DNA from: Bryum argenteum
Taxonomy: Eukaryota; Streptophyta; Bryopsida; Bryales; Bryaceae
NCBI GenBank assembly: GCA_037043015.1
Contig: CM073324.1
Location: 22,956,097-23,020,096 of the forward strand
DNA length: 64,000 bases
Reading direction: 5' to 3'
The notes below the pieces were generated by a model. It was not told where the DNA came from. It did no database searches and worked only from the letters and a program-made list of their open reading frames with translations. The position numbers and the translations under genes were made by a program. Of this stretch, positions 24,456 through 36,832 are shown in pieces (within the stretch, counting starts at the first letter, position 1; each line of letters starts with the position of its first letter).

Positions 24456-26929
24456 GGTTTTGTACCTCGAGTGTACTAATTCATCAATTGAAATGGAACA
24501 TTTTTCTCAATCCGCGCTTCTTTTGAGGTCCTTTCACTCGTTTCTTTCTGTATTGTTGTTTTTAGGGTTTGAATGACTTAGGGTTCTGAGGTCCGTCCAC
24601 ATGTTGTTTCGTGTGCTGTTATTTTAGGGTTTGAATCACTTTGGGGTTCGTAGGTGATGAATGAGCTTCTCGCATGATCGATCTTCGTTTAGAAGTCCAG
24701 GTTTATTTGATTGATTAGAGTTGTGTCCTTCTCTCTCTCTGAGTGACCTGCTGTCAGTGTTATCATATCTCATGACTATAACCACGATTGGTATTATGGT
24801 GAAGAGGCTGTGAACAGAGTTTCGTAATATGGTTATTTCAAGTTGAAGAGACGTGCTCATGAAGTTGATTCTCGAGGTCTTTGGCTCGAGCTTGCCATGA
24901 ATTTGGTACCGGGAATTCTTGCTTTGGACTCAAAGCCCTAATTCGTCATTGTAACTGACGCATGCTGAGTTTGTACCACAATGAAATATTTCATTCAGCT
25001 ACTATTGAGGAGAAGAGCTCCTCGCAGAAGTACTACAGTTGTGGTATAGCACGTATGTCCACTTCTTTGAGTAGTATTATCTTTACTGCTCAATAACAGC
25101 ATTCCTCCTGAAGCAGCCGCTGTTCAGTCTTGAGCATTGTATGCCGGACGTCTATAACATCCACAGTTGTGATTGTAATGCTGTGGGTTACGTCGGAAGT
25201 CCACCTCCTTGGTACGTTTGAATGTGGTACATCTGTATACATGTTGATGAAATGTGCATCTAAGTGAAAACCAGAAGCTACACTAAATTGTGCATCTAAG
25301 TGAACACCAGAAGCAACACCAAATTGTCTGCTTAGTGTTGAGAACAGTAAATGTGAAAGTTGGCATGTGTATTCCCAATGTTCATTGGTTGGAATTGCTA
25401 CCCTTGACCTCACCTGTGAGTCATGATATCTGAGGAATATTTTCAAGCATCATCGGTTGGAAGTGATACTCTTGCGTTGTGAGTGTTAACCCTTAAACGT
25501 CATAGCATGCCCCTCGGGCTTGGTTTCCAGTGTATTTTCAGAGGGGCTTGACGTTTAAGGGTTAAGAGTATGGCCGAGAACGCACCTGTGATGTACTCTC
25601 AACCAAGAAAAATATGTGACAATTTTGAAGAGTTTGAGTGCACCGATGTATAAGATATATCAGTGTTCACATCCTTGGTATTACAAAGATGCACTTTATT
25701 TTGTAGAATTCTCCTCTTTGTGGCTCTAATAAATATCCACAGTTTCAAGACTAAGAAAATTAAACTCATATATCAAAATCAAAACTTGATCAAACATAGT
25801 CAAATAAGATATCATCCCAAAACTTTAGTAATGTAGAGGTCCAAGTTAATATGAAATCTACACCATGTCTTTTTCATTAGCAATTGTACTATTATAAAGT
25901 AGAGCACCTACTACTACCAAGTTCCACCACCTAGAGCTCCTATGACACCTATTTGGTTAGGCATTATGGAAATGAACTTCATGATACTCCTAAGGTATAT
26001 CCTCCTTTGCCAAATTAGCTAATGTTCACAATTTGCTTTTCTTTTGTAATGTATTTCTTTCAGTCTCATTGCTTCCTCACGTTCGCTTAGAGATTGATGT
26101 CAAGAAAATTGGTGGCCATTAAATAATGTTTTGTACATCATTGCACACATAAGTTCCAACATACACAATATTTACAATCTCACAGTCAAACTTTAATCAA
26201 AGAATTCTTAAAAAAGATACATATTACAATATCTTTGACAAATTTTCCCTCACAGATTTTCTAGGATAATTATGTTTGCAATTAACATACTTTCCAAGAA
26301 AGTACTCACATTTGCAAATACTCTCAACTTCAAACTTCTTTCAAATCTCATACTTTAGACCAGAGATAAGCTCACTGCATTCTTGATGCTGAATACTGGA
26401 TTGAGTTATAAACCTGATCGGGTTGTTATGCATTGACTATGGAGTTCATTCATGGAAGTTTGATGCGCGTTGAAGATACGACGGGCTGGCGAAGAGCAGA
26501 TTTGGGTGCTGATACTGGAGTGCTTCCTGTGGAGATGGAGAGATCACAGCTTGTTGCTCAGTACAACGAATCTGCTGCAGGTATGAAGCTGATACAGGTT
26601 GTTTGTTCAGAATGTTCAGTTCTTACACTCGTATGAACCAAGTGGACATTTAGGTTCCTTTCCATGTAGTGTAACTGATGCAATCAGTCCCTCTCCCCTA
26701 GTAGAATCATGTGTTGTCACTCTGCGTTGTTTGGTGATCAGATCACACCTCGAAGTCCATTTCTGTCAGTTTGATGGGCGATGGAGATATGACGATGGAT
26801 CGGCAAAGTGCAGATGAACTTGGAAGGCTGAAAATCTGTTCACCTGGCGAGCCGAAAGCAGGCAGGATGTCTGATGATACCAACATAGACTTGCTCTGAT
26901 CCTCCTGATTATTCTCCTGATGATCATGC
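24456..26929. other. Intergenic region up to the copia insertion
   Basis: No gene is supported. Contents: three AGGGTTT motifs in the first 200 bases, a short tandem pair near 25253-25327 (unit about 37 bp, GTGCATCTAAGTGAA...), and a 72-bp TTAA-flanked mini-element at 25490-25561. The rest is AT-rich without recognisable structure. Confidence 0.6.
25490..25561 (+). mobile_element. 72-bp TTAA-flanked mini-element, copy 1
   Basis: Ends CCCTTAAACGTC and GACGTTTAAGGG are perfect inverted repeats, flanked on both sides by TTAA (25486-25489 and 25562-25565). A second copy at 49205-49276 in the opposite orientation has the same length and differs at only 3 of 72 positions. CCC...GGG ends plus a TTAA duplication are the piggyBac signature. 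Confidence 0.85.
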
Positions 26930-27341
26930 TATTAGAAAATATGCTGCTGTCTCGGTAGCACAGCCCATGACCATTGTACGGGTGAAGTTCACAGCATGGC
27001 ACCGTTACAGCAACAGCATGGCACCGTTACAAGCATGCACCGTTAGAACTCTTGGTGGTAGCATACAAGAACATGATTAGCCTTTTTTTCCCGCTTAGCC
27101 AAGTCCATGGTATTTAGCCAGAGTGTTGCCATGGCTTGAATTATCTTTTGTCTGTTGAGCGTCGTAGTGGTACTAGCGTGCAGAGCTTTAGCTAGTATAC
27201 TGTAGCAATGGCCGTGTACATGTGAGGCTATCATCAGAAGCCGTGTTTGGGCTTTAATACACCGAGGAGAGTTGATGGTAAAAGTCACTGTGTAAGAGTC
27301 TGAGTTGTGATTGTGTGTATGACTCTTCACGTACTCTAACA
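26930..27341 (+). repeat. 5' LTR of the copia element
   Basis: 412 bp, beginning TATTAGAAAATATG and ending ACTCTAACA. Near-identical to 31990-32401. Contains a short internal duplication around CAGCATGGCACCGTTACA. Confidence 0.96.
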
Positions 27342-27353
27342 GGTTATGGGCCC
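27342..27353 (+). other. Primer-binding site of the copia element (initiator Met-tRNA, internal)
   Basis: GGTTATGGGCCC abuts the LTR. It is complementary to GGGCCCATAACC around the anticodon of plant initiator tRNA-Met, not to its 3' end. This points to priming by a half-tRNA, as known for Drosophila copia. Confidence 0.7.
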
Positions 27354-27652
27354 CAGCCTCTAGCTTCCAAGAGGCTATCCTTGACTCAATTTTTTCTTAG
27401 TTTGTCCAAACTCAGAAGTTCTTTGGAATCATCCTAGTATCAGCGGAGAGTACTGCTTTCTTGAGAGGATCTTTCATGTCAAGTGAGCGTGTCACTTGTT
27501 TAAGTTTGATAAGGTTTCTAGATGTCAGTGGAGAGTACTACTGTCTAGTGTAAGTACTGCTGCATGAAGCTTTACCGTTAAGTCCAGAGTTCTAGAATCA
27601 TCATAGTAACCTTTCACCAAACAGTGGGAGCAATCCTATCGTCATCAGAGTC

Positions 27653-30600
27653 TTGAACACAATGGCAGAATATAGTAGTAGGAGCGAAGCTGGTCATATC
27701 CAGGCTTTCAACGGAGATAAATATCACATTTGGTCCTTCCAGATGCGTGCCCTGTTCCTTGGGAAGGACATTATGGGAGTCGTCGACGGATCCGAACCCA
27801 AGCATGATGAAACCGATGCAACAGCATTGGCAGCTTGGGTAAAGAAAGATAGTCAGGGGTACTTCCTCTTGTCCCAAGCGCTTGATCTTAAGCGTCTAGA
27901 GTTGGTCATGAGCTGCACCACATCCAATGAGATTTGGCAAATGCTCAAAACCGTACATGACCAGCGAGCTAACGATAATGTTCACAATCTCACTGTGAAA
28001 TTCTTTGCAGCAAAGATGGAGCCAGGCGATACAATCGCATCCTTTCTTGGAAAGATCGAGCTCCTCAAAAGTCAACTTGTCCGCATGGGGGAAACTAGCA
28101 TCACTGACAAGAGTGTCATGGCCAAGGTTCTTGGCAACCTGCTCGATGAGTATGCCTATTTCCACTCATCATGGGATAGTGCTGCAGCAGCTGACAAGAC
28201 TCTCAACAATCTCCTTATCAGATTGATACGTGAAGAAACCCGCATGAAGGAGATGAAAGAGCGCGAGGCATTGGCCTCACCTACGTCAGCATTTGTAGCA
28301 CACGCGAAGCGGGTTGATGGAACCACCAAGCCGACACTCACATATGAGCAACGGCAAGCGCGGAAGAAGGAGTTAGACGACCGCAAGCGCACTGCTGAGT
28401 GTTGGAAATGCGGGAAGGTCGGCCACTACCATCGAGAGTGCAGTGAGCCAGATACGAAGAAAGAAAGTACCGCGCCTGCCTCGAAGAATACCAAGACCGG
28501 TACTAACACAAACCATCGGGCCTACATGGCATCTCTTCATCCTCTTGATGCCACCTCCTGGATAGCCGATAGCGGTTGCACAGAGCATATGACAGATCAG
28601 GAGACCTGGTTTGCTACCTATACGAACATTTCTTCCCAAGGTCGCCTGGTCGAGGGCATAGGAGGTATCAAGCTTCCCGTCATCGGTATCGGTAGAATCA
28701 ACATTCGTACCTACAACGGTCGCCAGTGGGAGACTGCAGTCTTACAAGATGTTCTACACGTCCTTAATCTCGGTAGAAATCTTTTCTCGGTGCGGCGCGC
28801 TGCTTTGCTCAACATCAACACCATTCACACAAAAGACGGCTGCAGGCTGGTGCTGAACGGAGAGACGCTCATCGAAGGAGTAATGGAGGGTACAATGTAC
28901 AAGCTGCTAATTGAAGCCGAACCGATCAAGAAAGCTACAGCTTACGTTGCAAATACTTTTGGTACTGAAACCAAGAAGGGTGCGACACAGAGTCTCGAAA
29001 TTTGGCACCATCGGCTTTGCCATATTCACCATGCGATGGTTCAAAGGATGGCCAGTGAGCAAATGGTTCATGGACTAGAGCTCACCACCGACCAACACAC
29101 TTTCTGTGAAGGTTGTGTCCTAGGAAAGAGCAAGCGTCACGCTTTTCCTACTCACCCCACTTGTGTAAGGTCAACAGTGGCTGGACAGCTTGTTCACACT
29201 GATGTATGCGGTCCCATGTCTGTACCGACAGTCGGAGGTTGTCTTTATTATGTTCTTTTCAAGGACGATTTTACCAGATATACAGTTACCTACTGCATAA
29301 AGAAGAAGTCCGAAGTTCTTGAGAGTCTCAAGAAGTATTCCACTCTTATTACACGAGAGACACGGAATCGTATTCGCGCCATTCGCTCCGACCGTGGCGG
29401 TGAGTACCCGGGAAGATTGTACGTGACTGGCTCGAGGAGCAACAAATCGAACAACAGCTCACCGTGCCTTATACACCTGAGCAAAACGGTACTGCGGAGA
29501 GGGAGAATCGGACAATAATGGAGGCTGTCCGAAGTATGCTGAACGCGAGCAATGTACATCCCAAATTTTGGGGGGAGGCTATCCATACCGCAGTCTATAC
29601 TCTGAACCGATGCGGTACATCGACGTTACCAGATCTCACGCCCTTTGAAGCATGGCATGGTACGCGCCCCTCCGTCTCTCATTTGCGGATCTTTGGTTCT
29701 ACAGCGTACCGACATGTACCGAAAGAGTTGCGCCAGAAACTTGATCCAAAAGCCAAGAAGGGTATCTTCATGGGCTATAGCCTTGTCAGCCAGGCATACC
29801 GAATTTGGTGTAACATCGATAAGAAAATTTACGAGAGTCGAGACGTTGTGTTTGACGAGCACTTGGTCCTCAACGCCGCTGATTCCAGCATACCATCTCC
29901 GAATGCCACGCCGCAATCCATAGTGCTCACCTTGCTTGAGGAGCCAGACCGTATATCACCACCTGTTCCAGAGCAGCTACCGCAGCAGAGTAGCCATGAG
30001 CTCCCTAGCTGCCCCATACCTGATCCAGAGTCAGGACATGATGATCCTACAAGCCCAAGCGGAAGTGGAAGCGGCTCTGAGTTAGAAGCCGATACAACAC
30101 TTGCCCCGTGGGAGGATATCACTCTCCGTGACATCGCACCTCGACGTTGGAGCACTCTAGTTGCTGATATCCCAAGTGATGCTCCAGACGAGATGCTCAC
30201 TCACAGTGCGTCTGTCCAGTCAGTAGCCGCAATGGATCCGCCAGCACCCTATCAAGGACGCAGCAGGCAGCCCACATCGATTTATGCAGATCATTGGGCT
30301 TACGTCGCAGCCGGGGCAACACCCTACAATGCCGATTTCTCAAACCCACAAGAGCCCCAGGTCTTGGTGGTTACTGCCCAATGCCCAAGGGAACCACTGA
30401 CGGTGGAAGAAGCCATGCATAGCCCTGAACGTGATCTATGGCGAACCGCAATGCAAGAGGAGTACAACTCATTGATAGCCAACGACACTTGGTCAATGAG
30501 CTCTCTCCCAACGGGCCGAAAGCTGATCAAGAATAAGTGGGTATTTAGAATCAAATACAATCAGCATGGGGCAATCGAGCGGTACAAAGCAAGATTGGTC

Positions 30601-31971
30601 GCCAAGGGTTTCACACAGAAAGCCGGTATAGACTATCAGGAAACCTTTAGTCCTGTCGTTAAGTTCGATTCAATTCGAACTGTTCTTTCAATCGCTGCAG
30701 CCGAAGATCTCGAGATGGCTCAATTTGACGTTCAAACCGCCTTTCTCTACGGTGATATCAGTGAAGACATCTACATGGCTCTTCCTCTTGGTTTTGAAGA
30801 TCAGTGTGAAGCTGGAAAGGTTTGCAAGCTGCAGAAGGCACTTTATGGTTTGAAACAGTCCAGCCGAGTATGGAACAGCAAGTTTAATGATTTTCTTGTG
30901 AATTACCAGCTCATCCCTTCATCCGTGGACCCATGCGTATACGTGAGTCTCACCTCACCTCGCCTCATCCTACTCATTTTTGTTGATGATGGTATTATTG
31001 TTTGTTCTCACATCGACCGCATCATCCACGCGATCGACTGCATGGAAGGCGCCTTCGTGATTAAGCAAGGCCAGCCAGAGGTGTATGTCGGCCTCCGGAT
31101 TACCAGGGACCGTGCCTCCCGCTCTTTACAGCTTGACCAGAGCCAGTATGTTGCTCGTCTCCTGCAGCAATATGGTTTTGAGAATGCAAACCCCGGCGCC
31201 GTCCCAGCTGATCCTTGCAGTATCCCGGATTGGGTCACGACACTCGACCAACCTCTAGCAGATGGCTTTCCATACCGCTCCAGTGTAGGTAGCTTGCAGT
31301 TTGCAAGCATGGGTACGCGGCTTGATATTACATACTCAGTAAGTCATGCAGGAAAGTTCCTTCAAGCTGCCAAGACCCCCCATGTCAACGTTGTGAAACG
31401 GATTTTGAAGTACCTGCGTGGCACATCCAGCATGCGTATCACGTACTCCGGCGGAGGTCCACAAACCAACCAGCTAATTGCCTATTGCGATGCGGACTTT
31501 GCCGCCGACGTAGATGATCGCAAGTCTCGCTCCGGTTACATCCTCATGCTAAACGGTGGCCCCGTTGCATGGGGTAGTAAGAAATAGACTTGCACGGCAA
31601 CGAGTACCACCGAATCGGAGTATGTTGCTGCACACCATACAAGCCAAGAGATCGTCTTCATACGACAGCTTCTTGCAGATCTTGGCCATCACCAACCCAA
31701 TCCGACTGTCCTGCATAGTGACAACCAAGCCGCCGTTCGCTTGATCCTCAATCCAGAGTTCCACCAACGAACTAAACATATTGATATTCGCTACCACAAG
31801 ATTCGGGAGGAGGTCCACAAACAGGAGCTGATTCCACGTTATATCTCCACAGACAGCCAGTTGGCTGATATTTTAACAAAGCCTCTCCCCCGAGATAAGT
31901 TTGTGCGTCTTCGTCGCCAGATTGGTCTTACTTCGACACCACTAGGTGACAGTCGAGGTCACAGCCCGTGA
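27653..31971 (+). pseudogene. copia gag-pol coding region (broken)
   Basis: Domains in order: a gag-like region, a CCHC zinc knuckle (CWKCGKVGHYHREC, near 28400), the aspartic protease motif DSGCTEHM (near 28570), an integrase zinc-binding HHCC region (HHRLCHIHH ... CEGC, near 29010-29120) and catalytic core, reverse transcriptase with the FVDDG active site (near 30980), and RNase H to about 31950. The region is broken about twice and is described as a fossil. Confidence 0.93.
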
Positions 31972-31989
31972 ACATCCCCCGAGTGGGAG

Positions 31990-32401
31990 TATTAGAAAAT
32001 ATGCTGCTGTCTCGGTAGCACAGCCCATGACCATTGTACGGGTGAAGTTCACAGCATGGCACCGTTACAGCAACAGCATGGCACCGTTACAAGCATGCAC
32101 CGTTAGAACTCTTGGTGGTAGCATACAAGAACATGATTAGCCTTTTTTTCCCGCTTAGCCAAGCCCATGGTATTTAGCCAGAGTGTTGCCATGGCTTGAA
32201 TTATCTTTTGTCTGTTGAGCGTCGTAGTGGTACTAGCGTGCAGAGCTTTAGCTAGTATACTGTAGCAATGGCCGTGTACATGTGAGGCTATCATCAGAAG
32301 CCGTGTTTGGGCTTTAATACACCGAGGAGAGTTGATGGTAAAAGTCACTGTGTAAGAGTCTGAGTTGTGATTGTGTGTATGACTCTTCACGTACTCTAAC
32401 A
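31990..32401 (+). repeat. 3' LTR of the copia element
   Basis: 412 bp. It matches the 5' LTR apart from one noted difference, ends TAACA and is followed by the CATGC target duplication. Confidence 0.96.
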
Positions 32402-33995
32402 CATGCGTGGCTGCGCGATTATACAACCGTCCCAACCCTTTCTGTTGTGACGGACATGTCACAGCTTATATATTGCTCCCCTCGATGGCCCTTCTGATAA
32501 CTACCTGGATGAGATTGGTTTGAGAAACTCTTTAATTGATGCAAACTTATCACTGGAGGTGGAGGACGAGGACGAGGACGAGGTTGCATGCTCCGTTCAA
32601 GGTTTTCTACCAATGCGTCTTCACAAGTGTCAGTTCTCACAAAATCAGTCATTTACTGTACAATGTTGAGGATTAGGAGTAGGGTCCTTTCTCACTGATT
32701 GAGTATTGTATCCAAAACCACACAACAATAAGTGAAGTAAGGAATTTTTTTAAAGCTCACAACACAGAAATAGCTCCGAGTTGAAAGACAAGATTAGGCT
32801 CTTAGGATTTCATTTGGATTTTAGAGTGATATAGAGTGGGGAGAGAAGTGTATGGTACGAATACTTGAAATTTGGATACTTAAATACATGAGTTGATATA
32901 AGAGTACGGAAAGAGCTACCTAACTCCACTACACTACATCTCTAATGTCTCGCTGTTGGTACCTACATGAAGGTCTCTTCACACCCTGCCAAGTCAAGAT
33001 TTGTAGTTGTCAATCATCTGGATTACAATGCAGTCGTTTGCATGATATATGAATTAATAATAGTCTTACAGGGATTCCTCTCTAGAAAGTAGTTTCACCT
33101 TGTATCTGCAAAGAGGGTAGTTTTTGCCGACTTCAAGGCTTTCTGGCAGTTTTGAGCGTAGTCCACTTTAGGGGTTAATTGGTCGACAAAGTCATATGGT
33201 AGATGCATTATAACTTGTGCACATCCATAAAAGACTTACCAACTGTATTAGCTTGTGACGCTTTAGTTTCAAAATCGGTATTGGGAACCATCAATTTTTA
33301 AGGCAAGAATTGCCCTTGTTGTGTGAAATTCCTTTTCATGGGAGATTAAGAAGAATAGTTAGTAACCTTTATATCATGTACCACTTTGGTGACCTAGTTT
33401 GGAGAGCTTTGGCAGAGTGAGTAACTACTCGTTAGTCTAGAACTCAGCTTGTGAGATCAAATCTCATGATTAGTCTAGAACTGAGCTTGTGAGATTAAAT
33501 CTCTGTGCAATTGGGGGAATTGCTAACGAATGGCCACCCCTAGAGCTCCTGAAACTGGAGCCACCGGAAAAATTCTTCCAGGCGGACGAGTCTAAGCCCT
33601 GCTATCGTGCCGTAAGGTTCACTGCCCGTGAAGGGGACAAAGAGCAACAACATGAAGAAGTAGCTAGAGGGGGCGTGACCAAGGCTGCTACGACCTCCAT
33701 GGCTACAGGAGGGTGGCAGCGCAGGGTTGAATGCTAGGGTATAAGAGAGCTCTGGAGAATGTTGCTACAATGTTGGCTCAGAAACAAGGTCAGAGAGATT
33801 AATTGAATGGAGAATGGTAGGGTCCCTTATAGCCCTATATCCTTAGCTTCATTCGCTTTGCTTTATTATATGCTTGTCAACTTTAGACTTTATTACCTAA
33901 CAATTTATGATCACTGTAGAGGAAAACGTTAATATGGTTGAAACAACATATGCATAATGAAGAGAATGTTGTTTCAACCCTCAAGTGTTGTTTGG

Positions 33996-34096
33996 CACTA
34001 GTGGTTGAAACAACATTCAAAATTTGGGGCGGTTAAAACAACATTTTGGCAAGATGTTATTTTAACATGTTGTTTCAACCTAGTTCTCCACTAGTG
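33996..34096. repeat. Inverted repeat with CACTAGTGG ends
   Basis: About 101 bp begins CACTAGTGGTTGAAACAAC and ends CCACTAGTG, with internal GTTGAAACAAC/GTTGTTTCAAC arms. The CACTA ends recall En/Spm-type elements, but no matching 3-bp target duplication is visible. Related GTTGTTTCAACC text also lies just upstream. Confidence 0.4.
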
Positions 34097-34757
34097 ATCC
34101 TTTTAAGAATTTATTTGCTAAGTGGGTCGAGTTTGGCACTTTGGCACGATGGCGAGTTGGCACTGACTATCTCGTTCGGCGAGAGGAGTTGGGGCTAAGG
34201 GTGCATTCATATAAGATGCCTCCCGGGAATTCTATGGTAGAAGCCCTCATGTGCCACTATCAAGGAAAGATTATGAAGGGCCACTTACATGTCTTTCCTC
34301 AAAATCCAAATATGAATCCTCCTCTCGAGGGAATGGGTCCTAGTAAGGCCCACAACCATGGAGATGGTGGTGGCCATCGCCCATCGGTCAGAGTCACCCA
34401 AACTCAGAATGAATGGATGCCCTAGGTGACTTTTGTTTTGCCGAAGTCAGTTGCTCTGTTGATTCTAATTGCCCTTTAACTCTTCAACTATCGAAGCAGT
34501 TGAAAATGAGATCTCGAATAAGGAAGGCACTATTTGCAGACTCGAGAATTCAGCTGCTAGTCCAGCTAGCGTCTGTAACAAAACTCGGCGGACGGCGTCT
34601 TACCACCGCGCCGTGTGTAATCAAACTCTGTACCATTCTGCTTGAACAATTTTCTTCTGGTTCATGTTGTGGAAAAGAACAGCTGTGAATATCGAAGTGA
34701 GAATCGGTAAAGCCAGCTGCTCGGCCTTCGCTGACTGATCTATTTCAATGCAGTACA

Positions 34758-34823
34758 GTGCAACTGGTACTATAGTGGAAGTTTATCATAAACCCTAAAC
34801 TTCCACTATAGTACCAGTTGCAC
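34758..34823. repeat. Perfect 27-bp inverted repeat with 12-base loop
   Basis: Arms 34758-34784 and 34797-34823 (start GTGCAACTGGTACTATAG) are exact complements around a 12-base loop. It could be a very small MITE or a transcribed hairpin; nothing else identifies it. Confidence 0.9.
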
Positions 34824-35185
34824 CAACACGATCGTGTGTCTATACAGACATTGCCTGGTAGCATGATTGGGAATGCTTCATTACACCACCAATCCTGTAC
34901 ACCACTCTTGTTCCGTCACTAATCACGATGCACCAATAATGGCAATCGAATTCTCATGCAGGCCCACTTACTGTGCTTCGTGTATATATACAGACAGTGC
35001 TTGATATCAGAATTGGGTCTGCTTGTCTGCAGATGCATTCTCGTTTCCGTCCAATATTGGGATGCAGTTTCTTCTCATGCAATTGACTGGTACATTGATT
35101 GTTTCAAAAATCTAAAGAAGAACTATTAGGATGCATTCAGAATGGCGACTGAAAATTACCACGACCTTGTTTAGTGATTCTATTC

Positions 35186-35540
35186 TATGGTACTATAGAA
35201 GGCTGTGAAATAAGTTAAGAAGACTAAAAAGCAGTTCTTCCTCATACGTGGACCATCATATCACCCTAGTCAATTCAACTAAATGGGAGAAAAGCACCTC
35301 CCCTAAAAATGGAAGAAAAGGAATGGCGCTAAAAGGTTGGGAGAGTATCCTCCTAACTTAAGAAAGAGATTGACCCGTATTATCGAGAGGGCTTGCCAAG
35401 CCCCTCTTGGAAAACAGGGATACTAAAAAACAAAGGGTTTTGATTTTCATAGGTCAGATGTCTCCAAGTATCATGGAGCCAGTGAGCCACCTTCACGCTC
35501 AAATAAATACGGCTTGGTTGGAGCATGGTGAGAGACTCTT
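35186..35540 (+). repeat. Dispersed repeat, copy A, with an unoccupied TTAA site
   Basis: Matches the reverse complement of 40083-40930 once the 458-bp insert at 40258-40715 is ignored. Shared text includes GATAATACGG, CTCTTTCTTAAGTTAG and the GAGGGCTTGCCAAGCCC core. It has a single TTAA where the other copy carries the tandem elements. Confidence 0.85.
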
Positions 35541-36490
35541 AGTTTGACGAGACTAGGAGGGGTTTAGCAGGGAGCCTTGTTGTTGTAGTGAGATGCTGCT
35601 GCATAGTGAAGGTCACTATGTAGTAACATTAATTAATTAACCTATTGGTCTTTCTTGCCACATGGGCCATGAGTGCGCTTTATTTCGTACGTTTCTAACT
35701 ATGAGGAGAGCCCCCAGCCCTTTTGTACATTTTCAGGGGCAGAAGTAGCAACAAATGATATGGAACAAATTCCTCCCCCAAGACCCCCCGCCCCCAAGAC
35801 CCTCCAGTGGACCCCTCCCAAACCCCTCGGCATTTTTAGGAGCAATTTGCGTCCCGCACTCCACGGCCTCAGTGAGATTTTGGGAGATAGTGATTGATAA
35901 ACCTCATGTTTTGCTCTTTTTTAGCGGCCACACCACCATACTGTTCCAATGACAGGCGGCGCGGCTATAGAAGATGCTCTAAGTAAACAACAACTTTGTT
36001 TAGAAAGAATGATTTTGGACGGCATTCAAAGTTCAGACACACTCATTCAACAACTGAAACTAGAAGTGATTGAATTGAAGCCAGGTCAAAGTATCATAGT
36101 ATGTACAAGTTTAGGACTCGTATCATTCTTTCAAATTATTGTGGTTGTAGCTCCACCACAACAAAAAATTAGGGTTGTAGAAAATCAATTTTTCTTATAA
36201 CTAGGTCTTATAATTAGGGCATGTTTTACACATCATTTGAGGATATTTTACCATTATTTTATTAGCCCATTTAGTCAACAATAAATGTCATTATATAATT
36301 CATCTATTACACCCAATGTAATTTGACAACCTTGGTTCCTTTCTCAACAAGATGCTGCTGCTACTTCTATACAAGTTAGAATGGAGGATTTTACCTGGGA
36401 CAACTCTTGAAGGGTTCTATCTTACATGCTTGCCTTTGATGATCTGTTGCTCCTATCAACTCATGCGAGGTGACGTCATTCCTTCCACTA

Positions 36491-36832
36491 CACAAGAGTT
36501 ATTTATTAGTGTTACGTGGCGATTAGTGTAACAATCAACTTTTGTTAAAGATCACTATTTCTCAACTCTCTTAAGATTATTATTCACTTTGGGTCGCCAT
36601 TGCAATCAGTGCCCCTTGTCTTTTCTTTAAGCCACCAATTGCACCATTTCTAAGATATTCTTCCACTGGCACGAAGGTGAACATGCTCTCACATCTAGTG
36701 TTATGGGTTGACGATTAGTGTTGTAACACTATGGTGACGTGTGATATTTAGTGTTATGGTTTGCAATTATTGTTTGTATTACTAATTAACAGGTTTGCAA
36801 TTATTGTTTGTATTACTAATTAACAACACTTG
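36491..36832 (+). mobile_element. MITE, CACAAGAG family, copy 2
   Basis: Left end CACAAGAGTTATTTATTAG, right end TTAACAACACTTG, flanked by TA. The interior matches copy 3 in the same orientation (AAGATATTCTTCCACT, CATGCTCTCACAT) and copy 1 in reverse. Near the right end a segment of about 34 bases (AGGTTTGCAATTATTGTTTG...) is duplicated in tandem. Confidence 0.75.

Larger units (their letters stand above)
26930..32401 (+). mobile_element. Ty1-copia LTR retrotransposon, young
   Basis: A 5472-bp element bounded by two 412-bp LTRs and a 5-bp target duplication CATGC (26925-26929 and 32402-32406). The primer-binding site follows the left LTR directly and a purine run GAGTGGGAG precedes the right LTR. 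The coding order gag, protease, integrase, reverse transcriptase, RNase H is the Ty1-copia order. The LTRs appear to differ at a single position, so insertion is recent. The coding region is broken a small number of times (about two), so I treat it as a recent fossil. Confidence 0.96.

Noticed and set aside
33155-33180. Possible TTAA-element right end (CTTTAGGGG then TTAA)
   Set aside because: No partner end within about 1 kb upstream.
34141-34425. 94-codon frame in the gene-poor region
   Set aside because: No family resemblance and no neighbouring exons; likely chance.
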